A stretch of 64,000 nt of DNA from an uncultured Ruminococcus sp. (GCA_949291125.1 CASEUJ010000033.1:62001-126000); one strand, 5' to 3'. Positions 46,465-55,977 are shown, numbered from the stretch's first letter. The notes: generated by a model from the sequence alone, not told the origin. Program-made: numbers and translations.

Positions 46465-46541
46465 GTGCCCATAGCTCAGCTGGATAGAGTGACTGGCTAC
46501 GAACCAGTAGGTCGGGGGTTCGAATCCCTCTGGGCACGCCA
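46465..46541 (+). tRNA. tRNA-Arg (anticodon ACG)
   Basis: Acceptor GTGCCCA/TGGGCAC, anticodon stem ACTGG/CCAGT with loop CTACGAA, T loop TTCGAAT, encoded CCA. A34 is presumably deaminated to inosine to read CGU/CGC/CGA. 77 nt. Confidence 0.95.
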
Positions 46542-46572
46542 ATTTTCTCAATAAAAAGTAAGGAAGGAAATC

Positions 46573-46608
46573 CCTGTGTTACATGTTTGTGTAGCATGGG
46601 CTTTTTTT
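46573..46608 (+). terminator. Intrinsic terminator of tRNA-Arg(ACG)
   Basis: Ten-bp stem including several G-T pairs (CCTGTGTTAC with GTAGCATGGG), then seven T. Confidence 0.72.
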
Positions 46609-46715
46609 CTATTCACTTCTTTATCGAACGGTGTAAAGGCGTTTCGCACGAAACTACAAAAATGCTTAATATAAGATCGTACATCAGCATGGGTAATATA
46701 GAGTATCAGTGCAAT

Positions 46716-47503
46716 TTATGCAAATCCCCTGTTCCGAATCCAATCGACAGACAGTTTTAATCCTTCGATAGTTTTTGTTTCTAAAACGATCCGACAATTT
46801 TGTGCTTTTGCAAGCGCCAGATATTTCGCGAGATCCAGTGTGCCTGTGCCGAGCGCCAAATGGCAGCTTTGTTTCAGAGCATCATGCATGTGCATATGAT
46901 GAAGATGCGTCTGATTCTCTATCATATAGGTTTCATCTGATCCACCGCAGCTATGGCTATGCCCGATGTCAAAAGTCAGGCCGAATACTGGTGACTCCAG
47001 AAGAATGTCGATCGCTTCTTTCTGAAATGCAAGATATCCATCGCAGTTTTCGATACAAATCATTATGTTCGCATTGCTGATTGCATTTTCACACATCATT
47101 CGAAAATCCATTATGCTTTTCAAGTACTGCTCTTTATACACGGAGAAAAGATATACTTTTTGATCTGGCAGTGTAAAATAAACACCTCGAGATAAATGCA
47201 GATTGACAATAGGTGCCCCGAGTGATTTTGCCAGCATGATCGTTTCCGCAACTGTACGCCGATATCCATCAGCAATAAAGGGATTGAAATCACTGACATT
47301 TAGATTTTCATCCAGATGAATTGTGTAAAAGATCTCATATTGATCTGCGACTTTTCTAAGATCAGAAGGATCTATGTTGTCAAGTTGGTACTGCAGCATA
47401 TTCATGTTCAACTCGATAAAACACAGATGAAGGTCATACAAAGCGCCGCGCATGCATGTAACGAATTCGTTTCAATTAAAGTTGGCATACCGAATGCAAG
47501 CAT
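46716..47503 (-). pseudogene. Sugar phosphate isomerase/epimerase (xylose isomerase-like TIM barrel), frameshifted
   Basis: TIM-barrel protein of the xylose isomerase-like/AP endonuclease 2 superfamily: VNLHLSRG, MICIENCDG, GLTFDIGHSHSCGG, HMHMHDA and IVLETKT supply the metal-site His/Glu/Asp. The true N-terminus is in another frame: an ATG at 47503 after AAAGGAG reads MLAFGMPTLIETNSL...CAALC, the normal family start. At about 47433-47438 this frame must switch to continue DLHLCFIELNMN. The joined span is 788 nt, one base short of 263 codons, so a single-base deletion fits. A shorter product from an ATG at 47453 would lack the first beta strand. Either a recent inactivation or a sequence error. 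Confidence 0.8.
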
Positions 47504-47548
47504 ATGACAGACTTCTCCTTTCTGTTTCATGCAAATATATAAAAAAAC

Positions 47549-47598
47549 AAAAAAGCACCAAATTTGAATACATAATGCAATGTATCAAAACTGGTGCC
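47549..47598 (-). terminator. Intrinsic terminator of tRNA-Leu(CAA)
   Basis: Minus strand GGCACCA...TGGTGC outer stem with an inner GATACAT/ATGTATTC helix, then six T. Confidence 0.75.
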
Positions 47599-47605
47599 AA
47601 AAATA

Positions 47606-47692
47606 TGGTGCCGACAGTGGGACTTGAACCCACACGCCATCGCTGGCAACGGATTTTGAGTCCGTCTCGTCTGCCAATTCCAACATGTCGGC
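47606..47692 (-). tRNA. tRNA-Leu (anticodon CAA)
   Basis: Class II tRNA, 87 nt with CCA: acceptor GCCGACA/TGTCGGC, anticodon stem ACGGA/TCCGT with loop CTCAAAA, long variable arm, T loop TTCAAGT. Confidence 0.95.
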
Positions 47693-47704
47693 GATTACTT
47701 GTTA

Positions 47705-47733
47705 AGTATATCATAGTTTCGGATATTTGTCAA
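47705..47733 (-). promoter_or_regulatory. Sigma-A promoter of tRNA-Leu(CAA)
   Basis: Minus strand TTGACA (47728-47733), 17-bp spacer, TATACT (47705-47710). It lies within 35 bp of the divergent dnaD start. Confidence 0.85.
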
Positions 47734-47764
47734 GTCTTTTTTCAAATTTTTTGGAGGATTTTTT

Positions 47765-48751
47765 ATGGAGCTTACAGTTCATATCGGCGGATTCGGACAG
47801 ATGTTCGGCGTTCCAAACAGAGTAGTCGACCAATATCTCAAACTTGCCACACCATCCCAATTAAAAATACTGCTTTACATACTGCGTCATAGCGATCAGC
47901 CAATCGATACACAGGAGATCGCAAATGCACTCTCTATTTCTGAAGAGCTGATCGAAGAGGCACTGATGTTCTGGGAACAAACCGATCTGTTTCAAAAACC
48001 TGAATTCAGCGAAAAAACAGCAACGAAAAAAACAGCAAAGTCAGCATCAACGACGATCAAATCCAGTACACAAGTAGCCACACTCGCCGGATCCAAACAT
48101 GGTGAGCTAAGCCCCGCAGAAATTGCGACTGCACTAGAAAAATCAGACGATCTAAAAATGCTGTTCCGCATGTCAGAACAGCAAATGGGCAGACCGCTGC
48201 GCCATGTAGAGCAGAAAGCGCTTGTCTGGATGCATGACTATAACAACATCGGAAGCGATATTATTCTAACTGTGCTATTGTACTGCAAATCCATTGATAA
48301 ATGTAGCGTTTCTTATGCCGAATCCATCGTTACTGCATGGTGGAACGAGGGAATCCAGACCCTCGCGCAGGTAAATGAAGCGATTAATGAAATGGAACGC
48401 CGCCGGAGCTTTACCGGACACATCCGAAAAGCGTTTGAGATGCACCGCAATCCCACGCCAAAACAGCAGGAATTCATCGATCAATGGCGAGAGAAAAATA
48501 TCCCCATAGAGCTGATCACATATGCCTATGAAAAGACGATTGAGGGTGCGGACAAATTGTCCTTTCCCTATTTGAACACCATTCTGATGCGTTGGATGGA
48601 CGCCGGATATCGCACCAGAACAGATGTCGATACCAAAGACCGCCCGCCGGCCGGAGGAGCGGAGTCCAAAAAAGCCATCAACCAAAAGAAAGTGCCAGAA
48701 AGCGAAAATGCACAGGCATATAAATCATTCATCTTTAATATTGACGAATAA
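47765..48751 (+). CDS. dnaD: DnaD/DnaB-type replication initiation protein
   Basis: Firmicutes primosome protein that acts with DnaA at the origin and recruits the helicase-loader complex. N-terminal winged-helix part (about 15-80: VVDQYLKLATPSQLKILLYILRH-type), a Lys/Thr-rich linker, then two DnaB_2/DnaD C-terminal modules, each with the YxxxIxxW-like signature (YAESIVTAWWNEGI and FPYLNTILMRWMDAGY). 328 aa; two modules make it longer than B. subtilis DnaD, as in many Clostridia. GGAGG before the ATG. 18 bp upstream of the dnaC/dnaI-like loader. Confidence 0.9.
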   Translation: MELTVHIGGFGQMFGVPNRVVDQYLKLATPSQLKILLYILRHSDQPIDTQEIANALSISEELIEEALMFWEQTDLFQKPEFSEKTATKKTAKSASTTIKSSTQVATLAGSKHGELSPAEIATALEKSDDLKMLFRMSEQQMGRPLRHVEQKALVWMHDYNNIGSDIILTVLLYCKSIDKCSVSYAESIVTAWWNEGIQTLAQVNEAINEMERRRSFTGHIRKAFEMHRNPTPKQQEFIDQWREKNIPIELITYAYEKTIEGADKLSFPYLNTILMRWMDAGYRTRTDVDTKDRPPAGGAESKKAINQKKVPESENAQAYKSFIFNIDE

Positions 48752-48769
48752 CAGAAAGGGTATCATGCC

Positions 48770-49762
48770 ATGAATGAAACAGAACATGCATTACAACTCA
48801 TTTCAGACAGACGCAATGCAGCGATCGCACAGAATCAAGAACGCATCCAGGAAATTGAAAGGCGTATCCCTGAAATCGTCGAGATCAACCATCAACTTTA
48901 CAGCACCAGCCGCGAACTGATGCGTATTATCCAGAAGGGAGAAGATGTTACCGCAAAGGTACAGAATTTGCAGCAAAATAACCAGCAAGCACAGCAGATG
49001 ATTCGCAATCTTCTTGTACAGAATGGATATCCGGAAGATTACCTCGAAATGCACTATACTTGTGAAAAATGCCAAGACACCGGCTATTCCGGCGGCAAAT
49101 TCTGTACATGCCTAACAGAACTCTCGGCGAAGTTGGCTGCGGAAAAACTGAACCGCAGCGTACAATTCACCTCATGTAGCTTTTCATCATTTTCACTTTC
49201 CTATTACGCCAATCAGCATACCGCAAGCGGTAAAAGCTGTTATGCAGCAATGGAATGCGTCTATCTCTTCTGCCAAGAATATGCACGACAATTCTCTCTT
49301 GATTCACCGAGTATCTTGATGTATGGCAAAACTGGGCTTGGCAAAACACACCTGTCACTTGCAATTGCAAATGAAGTGCTGAAAAAAGGATTCAGCGTTT
49401 TATATGATTCTGTGATCAATTTTTTGCGTCAGGTGGAAAAAGAACACTTCGGCAGAGAAACTCGTGAAATGGACACATTAGAACTTCTGCTCTCTTGCGA
49501 CTTATTGATCCTCGATGATCTTGGTACAGAGTTCCATTCACAGTTTTATCAATCCACCATCTATAACATCATCAACACCCGCATGAACCGCCACAAGCCA
49601 ACCATCATCAGCACCAATCTCAATTACGACGAGATCTCACATCTCTATGATGAACGCATTACTTCACGCCTATTTACAACATATACCATTCACCATTTTG
49701 TCGGCATGGATGTCCGTATTCTGAAAAAGCAGAAGGAACAGCAGAGCCAACGCAACATTTGA
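48770..49762 (+). CDS. dnaI: DnaC/DnaI-type helicase loader ATPase
   Basis: Loads the replicative helicase DnaB/DnaC at the origin. Long N-terminal helical region (about 1-85), a zinc-binding segment CEKCQDTGY...CTC (about 95-115), then an AAA+ domain with Walker A YGKTGLGKTHL, Walker B LLILDDLG, sensor 1 IISTN and the Arg finger region ITSRLF. 330 aa. Directly follows dnaD. The downstream gene has its own promoter overlapping this stop codon. Confidence 0.93.
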   Translation: MNETEHALQLISDRRNAAIAQNQERIQEIERRIPEIVEINHQLYSTSRELMRIIQKGEDVTAKVQNLQQNNQQAQQMIRNLLVQNGYPEDYLEMHYTCEKCQDTGYSGGKFCTCLTELSAKLAAEKLNRSVQFTSCSFSSFSLSYYANQHTASGKSCYAAMECVYLFCQEYARQFSLDSPSILMYGKTGLGKTHLSLAIANEVLKKGFSVLYDSVINFLRQVEKEHFGRETREMDTLELLLSCDLLILDDLGTEFHSQFYQSTIYNIINTRMNRHKPTIISTNLNYDEISHLYDERITSRLFTTYTIHHFVGMDVRILKKQKEQQSQRNI

Positions 49763-49787
49763 CAAAATCCAAAGTGTGTGTTATACT
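49759..49787 (+). promoter_or_regulatory. Sigma-A promoter overlapping the end of dnaI
   Basis: Perfect TTGACA, 17-bp spacer, TATACT. The TGA stop of dnaI lies inside the -35 hexamer. Confidence 0.82.
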
Positions 49788-49823
49788 GAAAATAGAGATA
49801 CAACAGAAATGGAGGAACATGAG

Positions 49824-50333
49824 ATGAAAATATGTGATACATGCGGCAAGGCTCTACCCGATCAGACAAAATTCTGTCCGAACTGCGGCACGCCAATCCA
49901 TGATCCGCCGCCATTTGTTTCACAGCAGGATACGCTCGGCAGCATAATCCAATTTGAACCGCCGCATCAATCCGCACCCTCACCGGAACAAAAACAAACA
50001 TATTATGGTCAGCCGCATCCAGGTTATCCGCCGATTGCCCCGGCATATGTTCCACAACAAACCCAGTCGAACGGGAAAAGCGTCGCAAGCCTAATTCTTG
50101 GAGTACTCTCCTTAATTATGCCTGCAATTGGTCTTCTGTTTGCGATCATTGGACTATGCTTAGCAATCTCTGCACGCAGAGAATCCAATCAACAACAGCC
50201 CTATGCTTATGCTGGAAACAATCGCGGTCTTGCGAAAGCCGGAATGGTCTGTTCTATCATCGGGATCTTTCTTTCCATTCTGTCCGCCATTTACTTTTTC
50301 GTATGTTTCGCCGTGATATTTGCATCAGTTTGA
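49824..50333 (+). CDS. Zinc-ribbon and DUF4190 membrane protein
   Basis: 169 aa. N-terminal zinc ribbon (CDTCGKALPDQTKFCPNCG), a Pro/Gln/Tyr-rich linker, then two membrane helices in a DUF4190 arrangement (SLILGVLSLIMPAIGLLFAIIG and AGMVCSIIGIFLSILSAI). Function unknown; such proteins are common in Clostridia. GGAGG eight bases before the ATG at 49824. Confidence 0.85.
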   Translation: MKICDTCGKALPDQTKFCPNCGTPIHDPPPFVSQQDTLGSIIQFEPPHQSAPSPEQKQTYYGQPHPGYPPIAPAYVPQQTQSNGKSVASLILGVLSLIMPAIGLLFAIIGLCLAISARRESNQQQPYAYAGNNRGLAKAGMVCSIIGIFLSILSAIYFFVCFAVIFASV

Positions 50334-50355
50334 TGCATTGAGGAGAGCAGCAATT

Positions 50356-50733
50356 ATGATGGAAAAATTATTACTGTTCGGCACTTCTGAATCCGACCAC
50401 ATTTTGCAGATCGCATCCCGGATGCATCTGCGCACTATGATCGTTTCTCCAGAACAATACCACACGCCGCTCGGCACACTCGCAGGCTATACAGAGGTTC
50501 ACACAAAAGAAATGACGGTTCCGGAATCAGATGCGCTCCTACCAGAAGGGATCATCGTTCTATGCGGTCTGAAAAATAACCAGATCGACCGTCTTCTGAA
50601 CCAGCTACGGCAAGCCGGACTCCAACAGCTTTATAAGGCGATCCTTACGCCAACCAATGCCGCATGGAATGTGTTTCAGCTTTCATATGAGCTTGGTCGA
50701 GAACGTACACAATGGAATCAACCAAATCCATAA
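50356..50733 (+). CDS. DUF3783 domain protein
   Basis: 125 aa, DUF3783-like: LLLFG at the N-terminus and VLCGLKNNQIDRLLNQLRQAGLQQLYKAILTPTN-type C-terminal core, ending WNVFQLSYEL. Soluble, no known function. GGAGAG precedes the paired ATGs at 50356. 22 bp after the zinc-ribbon gene, same transcript. Confidence 0.78.
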   Translation: MMEKLLLFGTSESDHILQIASRMHLRTMIVSPEQYHTPLGTLAGYTEVHTKEMTVPESDALLPEGIIVLCGLKNNQIDRLLNQLRQAGLQQLYKAILTPTNAAWNVFQLSYELGRERTQWNQPNP

Positions 50734-50801
50734 TCTCAAAATTGGCTTTCATATTATTGTGGATTGCTTTTTTATCATAAAATCAAGGTTTCTCAAATTT
50801 C

Positions 50802-50829
50802 TTGACATCCCAAGGCAAATCTGTATAAT
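50802..50829 (+). promoter_or_regulatory. Sigma-A promoter of a short leader RNA
   Basis: TTGACA, 16-bp spacer, TATAAT; predicted start near 50836. Confidence 0.78.
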
Positions 50830-50851
50830 CCCATCATACAAACCGATTCAG

Positions 50852-50897
50852 AAAAGGCGCTTTCTTTCGAGGATTTTTCGGAAGAAGGCGCCTTTTT
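50852..50897 (+). terminator. Leader hairpin/terminator (possible attenuator)
   Basis: AAAAGGCGC / GCGCCTTTTT outer stem with an inner CTTTCTTTCGA / TCGGAAGAAG helix and a T run. It would end a ~60-nt RNA beginning at the promoter just upstream. Confidence 0.7.
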
Positions 50898-50923
50898 CTC
50901 AATATAACTCAGGATTCGAGAAA

Positions 50924-51082
50924 GTGAACTGCTATGCAGACATTACAATCAAACACAATATCTCACGTGATCTGGCTGCACGTGCAGCAGAGATCAACCA
51001 ACTTTTGTTGCACCGGTATCTTGCCCATCGCAAACCATTGATCCGCGCAAGTATCGTATGCATCAAAATTATACACAGTTGA
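50924..51082 (+). CDS. Possible small protein (52 aa) behind an attenuator
   Basis: Not recognised. GTG start at 50924 with AGGA nine bases upstream; the central part (SRDLAARAAEINQLLLHRYL) looks like an amphipathic helix and codon use resembles that of the genome. It sits between a promoter-hairpin unit and a stem terminator, so the span has the shape of a small gene under attenuation. The GTG start and weak site keep confidence low. Also the only candidate gene in the 400-bp gap before phoR. Confidence 0.35.
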   Translation: MNCYADITIKHNISRDLAARAAEINQLLLHRYLAHRKPLIRASIVCIKIIHS

Positions 51083-51095
51083 CCACTTTGCCAAT

Positions 51096-51136
51096 AAAGG
51101 GCAGTGGCGAATTGATCTTCCGCACACTGCCCTTTT
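51096..51136. terminator. Stem terminator between small ORF and phoR
   Basis: AAAGGGCAGTG paired with CACTGCCCTTTT, usable from both directions. Confidence 0.65.
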
Positions 51137-51139
51137 GGT

Positions 51140-52816
51140 CTATACTTTTGCATTTTTCGGAAACTTTAGTGTGATCTTCGTCCCCTCTTGTACTTTGCTT
51201 TCCAGTTTGATTTCTGCATGATGCAGCGCCGCACCATGCTTGACAATCGAAAGCCCGAGTCCCGTGCCGCCGACTGCTTTGGAATGGCTCTTGTCCACAC
51301 GAAAAAATCGCTCAAATACACGCGATTGGTCTTCAACAGGAATGCCGATCCCGGTATCACAAACCGTCAGGATCACAACATCCGGTTTTTGCTCCACTTC
51401 GATCCAGACGCGACCGTCTTCATAATTATACTTGATGGCATTTTCACAGAGATTATAGATCATCTCTGACAACACCTGACGCACGCCATAGATCACACCA
51501 TGTGTACCTTTTGTCACAACGGTGACATTTGCTTTGCGTGCAACCTGTGTCAATTGCTTTACCACATCCCGCGAAAGATCCATCAAATCCACCTGCTCAC
51601 GCTCTAGTGTCACTGCATTTTCATCGAGTCGGGACAATTTAATGATATCACCAATAAGCGTGATCAGACGCTGCGACTCTTCATAAATCTTCCCGGCAAA
51701 ATGCGGGATATCCTCTTGCCGCACAATTCCGCCGCGAATGATCTCTGCGATCCCCGAGATAGAAGTCAGGGGTGTTTTCAGCTCATGCGAAACATTCGCT
51801 GTAAATTCGCGCCGATAGCGTTCCTGTTCTTCCTTTTCGGTGATATCTAAAACGAGAATCACAGCACCGGCAAGAGCATCAGATGCATCTGGATCACAAA
51901 CCGCATTGGCAATCAGTTGATAGATCCTACCATTCAATTCCAGATTCTGTTGCGCATGTCTTCCATGCAATGCACTTTCTACAACACTACGAAAACTTTC
52001 ACTGCGATTAACAGACAGCAAATTTCGATATGTGGCGTGAGGATCGAGTGAAAAGATCTGCATTGCACTCTTATTATAAGATAAGATCTGATAATCGCGG
52101 TCGATCACAAACAATCCTTCACTCATATTCTCAGTAATCATAGAAAATTCCTGCTGCTGCTTTTGCAGTTCTTCCATCGTTCTGGTGATCTCACGATTCT
52201 GCGCGGCAATGCGCTGTAAAAACGGAGAAAGTTCATCATACGTATCCACCTGTTCCGGATGACGCAGATCAATTTCACTGAGTGGCTTTACAATCTTTTT
52301 TGAAACACGATACGAAAGCAGTCCGGCAAACACACCGGATACCAACACAATAAACGCAAACGGTGTCAACATACCGCCAAGCAACGCCCAGACAGAGCTT
52401 TGCGCCACTGCAATTCGCAGTACCGTTTCATCATCAAGACGCATTGCATAATAGATCGTACTTTCTGAAAGCGTAGAGGAATGTCGGACGCTGACGCCAG
52501 ATCGGTTTTCCATTGCCTCCTGGATCTCTTCACGATCCGCATGATTCTCCATTTCCGCTGCGTTCTGTGTATTATCATATAACACAGTCCCATCTGTATC
52601 AATCCAAGTGATGCGGCAATGTTCATTTTCCAGATTTTCCAGATACGAAATACCATTTTGTTCAATCCCCTGCGAAATGATCGAGCCTGTTGTTTCCAAT
52701 TCATCCACGCGGACTTTTTCAAAATGTTCATATAAAACGCCTGTAATCAACAAAATGCTGAGCAGAAGGGATGATATTACTACAACAATGGTAGACAGAA
52801 AAATACGTCTGGTCAT
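51140..52816 (-). CDS. phoR: Phosphate sensor histidine kinase PhoR
   Basis: Membrane histidine kinase of the PhoR/WalK type controlling the Pho regulon. Two N-terminal membrane helices (about 6-28 and 145-168) flank an extracytoplasmic sensor; then HAMP-like linker, PAS domain (FVIDRDYQILSYNKSAM), HisKA with ANVSHELKTPLTSISG, and HATPase_c with NLCENAIKYN, DTGIGI and GTGLGLSIV. 558 aa. Its ATG overlaps the phoP stop by 4 bp. The Pho assignment rests on its position after pst-phoU. Confidence 0.9.
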   Translation of the reverse strand: MTRRIFLSTIVVVISSLLLSILLITGVLYEHFEKVRVDELETTGSIISQGIEQNGISYLENLENEHCRITWIDTDGTVLYDNTQNAAEMENHADREEIQEAMENRSGVSVRHSSTLSESTIYYAMRLDDETVLRIAVAQSSVWALLGGMLTPFAFIVLVSGVFAGLLSYRVSKKIVKPLSEIDLRHPEQVDTYDELSPFLQRIAAQNREITRTMEELQKQQQEFSMITENMSEGLFVIDRDYQILSYNKSAMQIFSLDPHATYRNLLSVNRSESFRSVVESALHGRHAQQNLELNGRIYQLIANAVCDPDASDALAGAVILVLDITEKEEQERYRREFTANVSHELKTPLTSISGIAEIIRGGIVRQEDIPHFAGKIYEESQRLITLIGDIIKLSRLDENAVTLEREQVDLMDLSRDVVKQLTQVARKANVTVVTKGTHGVIYGVRQVLSEMIYNLCENAIKYNYEDGRVWIEVEQKPDVVILTVCDTGIGIPVEDQSRVFERFFRVDKSHSKAVGGTGLGLSIVKHGAALHHAEIKLESKVQEGTKITLKFPKNAKV

Positions 52817-53490
52817 GCCCTACCATCTCCCACGCGATAGCCAATGCCGCGTACTGTTTCAATGTACTTTCCACAATCCCCTAGCTTTTGGCGTAGATGA
52901 CGGACATGGACATCAACTGTGCGGCTTTCTCCGTCAAAGGCATATCCCCAGATCTGATTCAAAAGCTGATCACGCGTAAATACCACTCCGGGATTTTCCA
53001 ACAACAAACAAAGCAATTCAAATTCCTTGAGTGTCAAGCTGACTGATTCACCGGCAACATGCACTGTATGACGCGTCGAATTGACGATCAAACTTCCCAT
53101 CTCCAGCACTTTTTCCGGCGATGCCTTTTCGCTGCGACGTAAAACAGCTTTGATCCGCGCAACAAGTGCCATCATTCCAAAGGGCTTAGGGATATAGTCA
53201 TCTGCACCGCAATCAAGCCCTACAACCTGATCATACTCCGTCCCCTTTGCCGTTAACATAATGACCGGAACAGACTTTGTTTTTGAATTTTTCCGAATCT
53301 TTTTCAGAATCTCCAGTCCGTCTTCTTCCGGCAGCATAATATCTAGCAGTATCAGCTCTGGCAGCTTTTTCTCCATCGCACTCCAAAATTCAGCTGGCGT
53401 AGAAAATCCTTTTGCTTCCATCCCTGTACTACGCAATGTATATGTGACAAGCTCCCGGATGCTGTCATCGTCTTCTACCAAATATATCAT
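52813..53490 (-). CDS. phoP: Phosphate response regulator PhoP/PhoB
   Basis: OmpR-family response regulator. Receiver domain with acidic pocket EDDD, phosphoacceptor Asp50 (LILLDIMLP), switch Thr and Lys (IMLTAKG, ADDYIPKPF), and a winged-helix output domain ending VRGIGYRVG. 225 aa. Start taken at 53490 (GGGCAGG upstream). Probably binds the Pho-box-like repeats upstream of pstS. Confidence 0.92.
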   Translation of the reverse strand: MIYLVEDDDSIRELVTYTLRSTGMEAKGFSTPAEFWSAMEKKLPELILLDIMLPEEDGLEILKKIRKNSKTKSVPVIMLTAKGTEYDQVVGLDCGADDYIPKPFGMMALVARIKAVLRRSEKASPEKVLEMGSLIVNSTRHTVHVAGESVSLTLKEFELLCLLLENPGVVFTRDQLLNQIWGYAFDGESRTVDVHVRHLRQKLGDCGKYIETVRGIGYRVGDGRA

Positions 53491-53536
53491 ATTCCTGCCC
53501 TTTCTATGCATATTTTTCTGTTCCGCAATGAATGCA

Positions 53537-53585
53537 GAAAAGGAACATCGCCGTAAAACTTTCGGGTTTTCCGGATGCTCCTTCT
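53537..53585 (-). terminator. Terminator-like stem between phoU and phoP
   Basis: Minus strand AAGGAGCATC / GATGTTCCTT with inner GAAAAC/GTTTTAC, then TTTTC. It would separate the pst-phoU message from phoPR, or reduce readthrough into it. Confidence 0.6.
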
Positions 53586-53661
53586 GCGCGTTTGTGTCAG
53601 ATCTGATAAATCTGTCTATATTGCAACCAACTTTCTCATTTCAGACGGAAACATGTGACAT

Positions 53662-54300
53662 TCAAACGTGGTCTCCGGTGATCGCGTAAATTACCCATTC
53701 TGAAACATTCACGGCATGATCCCCGATACGTTCTAAATACTTCGCGATCATCAAAAGATCAAATGCGTCTTCCGAATCGACCGAGTCCTTCCGGATGAGT
53801 TCCAACAGTTCTGCGCGCACCCGCAGAAACAGTTCATCTACACGATCATCTTCCTTCGCCACCTTTTTAGCAAGTTCGAGATCCTGTTTGACATAAGAGT
53901 CGACGCTGTCGGTTACCATCCCAATTGTCGCTTTTGCCATTTCCTTGATGTCCAGCTTTCCTCCGTAATCCCGAAACGAATTGTTTTTTGTGATATCTGC
54001 AATATCATATGCCTGGTCGCCGATTCTCTCAAGGTCTGAAATCATCTTGAGTGCAGAAGAAACGACACGCAGATCTGTTGCAACAGGCTGCTGCATCAGC
54101 AATAGCCGCATGCAAAGCCGTTCGATATCGCGTTCGAACTGGTCGATCTCCATTTCTATATCGGAAACTTTTTTTGCAATTTCCGGATCGTTTTCTAAAA
54201 ACCCCTGGATTGCGGAAGAAATTGCATCCTCGCAAAGTGCACCCATCTGAATCAAGCTTGTATTGAGTGTCGAAAGCTGTGCCGCATAATATTTTCTCAT
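53662..54300 (-). CDS. phoU: Phosphate signalling regulator PhoU
   Basis: PhoU links PstB transport state to PhoR and represses the regulon when phosphate is ample. Two three-helix repeats with metal-binding acidic motifs: DLERIGDQAYDIADI and YLERIGDHAVNVSEW. 212 aa. Its ATG shares one base with the pstB stop (TAATG). Confidence 0.96.
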   Translation of the reverse strand: MRKYYAAQLSTLNTSLIQMGALCEDAISSAIQGFLENDPEIAKKVSDIEMEIDQFERDIERLCMRLLLMQQPVATDLRVVSSALKMISDLERIGDQAYDIADITKNNSFRDYGGKLDIKEMAKATIGMVTDSVDSYVKQDLELAKKVAKEDDRVDELFLRVRAELLELIRKDSVDSEDAFDLLMIAKYLERIGDHAVNVSEWVIYAITGDHV

Positions 54301-55049
54301 TATCCGAACCTCCCTGAAATATAATCTTCTGTCCGCTTATCGCTCGGCTTCGAGAAGAGCTGTTCCGTTTCCGCATATTCAATGACTTCTCCAAGCAAGA
54401 AAAATGCTGTGCGGTCAGAAACACGAGTCGCCTGCTGCATATTATGTGTGACGATAATAATAGTATACTCCTTTTTCAGGGAAATGACAAGATCTTCGAC
54501 CTTAGAAGTTGAAATTGGATCCAGTGCACTTGTCGGTTCGTCCATCAGAAGCACTTCCGGATGTATGGCAAGTGCACGCGCAATACAAAGGCGCTGCTGC
54601 TGTCCACCAGACATTCCGAGTGCACTCTTATTCAGGCGGTCTTTGACCTCGTCCCAGATTGCTGCATCCCGAAGGGACTGTTCCACGATCTCATCGAGCT
54701 TTGCCTTCGAACGAATACCGTGCGTACGTGGACCATAGGCGATGTTATCATAAATGCTCATGGGAAAGGGATTTGCCTTCTGAAACACCATACCAACACG
54801 CTTGCGAAGTAAATTGACGTCCATATCGCCATAGATATCTTCGCCATCCAGACGGATATCGCCGGTGATCTTACAGCCTTCTACCAGATCATTCATTCGG
54901 TTGAGCGATTTTAAGAGCGTGGATTTTCCGCAACCGGACGGTCCGATAAATGCGCTTACTTCATGTTCCGGCAGATCCAGATTGATGTTTTTCAGCGCAT
55001 GGAACGAACCGTAATATAAGTCCATATCATGAATTTCAAATTTTGCCAT
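54300..55049 (-). CDS. pstB: Phosphate ABC transporter ATP-binding protein
   Basis: ATPase of the PstSCAB high-affinity phosphate importer. Walker [11 protein letters not shown]-loop [22 protein letters not shown] (PstB-specific), signature [12 protein letters not shown], Walker [14 protein letters not shown] and H-loop THNMQQA. 249 aa. ATG at 55049 follows AGAGGA. Confidence 0.97.
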   Translation of the reverse strand: MAKFEIHDMDLYYGSFHALKNINLDLPEHEVSAFIGPSGCGKSTLLKSLNRMNDLVEGCKITGDIRLDGEDIYGDMDVNLLRKRVGMVFQKANPFPMSIYDNIAYGPRTHGIRSKAKLDEIVEQSLRDAAIWDEVKDRLNKSALGMSGGQQQRLCIARALAIHPEVLLMDEPTSALDPISTSKVEDLVISLKKEYTIIIVTHNMQQATRVSDRTAFFLLGEVIEYAETEQLFSKPSDKRTEDYISGRFG

Positions 55050-55062
55050 ATTCGTTCCTCTT

Positions 55063-55977
55063 TTACTTTTTCGTGAGCTTCTTTGCGACAAACGCCGAAA
55101 GCACATTGATCAGAATGACCAGCACCAACAGCACGACTGCCGTTGCATAAGCTTCATTCATATATTTTCCTTCACAGAGCAGCTGATACATATGCACTGC
55201 CAGCGTTCGACACGGTTTCAAAAATCCCGAACAGACATCTGTCGAAGTTCCGGCGGTATACATCAGCGCCGCAGTTTCCCCGACAATGCGTCCGATCGCC
55301 AAAATGACACCGGCGAGAATCCCGGGCACAGCGCTCGGCAATACGATTCGGAAGATCGTGCGCAGACGTCCTGCGCCCAGTCCGAAGCTGCCTTCGCGAA
55401 ACGAATCCGGTACGCTGAGCAGTGCCTCTTCTGTTGTTCGCATGATCAGCGGCAATACCATCAGTGCCATGGTAATTGCGCCACCCAAAAGCGAATAGCT
55501 GAACTGAAATGTTACAACAAACGCCAAAAAGCCGAACAAACCAAAGACGATGGACGGAATTCCCTGTAAGGTCTCGGTCGTCATACGGATGATCTTGACC
55601 AGCTTCATCTGGAACTTACTGCCGCGGTTTGAATACTCGACCAGATAAATTGCAGAGAACACGCCGATCGGCACAGCAATAATCAGCGTCAGCAGCGTCA
55701 TCAGAATCGTGTTGATGATCGCCGGCATCATAGAGCAGTTCTCAGTAGTGTATTTCCACTCAAACAGTGAAAGGCGAATATTCGGCACACCCTTTGCCAG
55801 AATGTAGATGATCAGACTCAACAGGACTCCAATGGTAATTGCCGCTGCCAAAAGCGTGACAATCAAAACAGCAAAGGACCCAGGGTGACGCTTATAAGCT
55901 GCAAGCTTTTGCCGGAAGGTCTGCTGGTTGATCCCTACAATTGATTCTACATTGATTTCTTGTTTTGCTTCGTTCAT
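55063..55977 (-). CDS. pstA: Phosphate ABC transporter permease PstA
   Basis: Membrane permease of PstSCAB with six helices and the EAA-type loop [34 protein letters not shown] is the conserved PstA/PstC segment. 304 aa from the ATG at 55977 (GAAGGAG upstream). Its start overlaps pstC by 4 bp. Confidence 0.95.
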   Translation of the reverse strand: MNEAKQEINVESIVGINQQTFRQKLAAYKRHPGSFAVLIVTLLAAAITIGVLLSLIIYILAKGVPNIRLSLFEWKYTTENCSMMPAIINTILMTLLTLIIAVPIGVFSAIYLVEYSNRGSKFQMKLVKIIRMTTETLQGIPSIVFGLFGFLAFVVTFQFSYSLLGGAITMALMVLPLIMRTTEEALLSVPDSFREGSFGLGAGRLRTIFRIVLPSAVPGILAGVILAIGRIVGETAALMYTAGTSTDVCSGFLKPCRTLAVHMYQLLCEGKYMNEAYATAVVLLVLVILINVLSAFVAKKLTKK

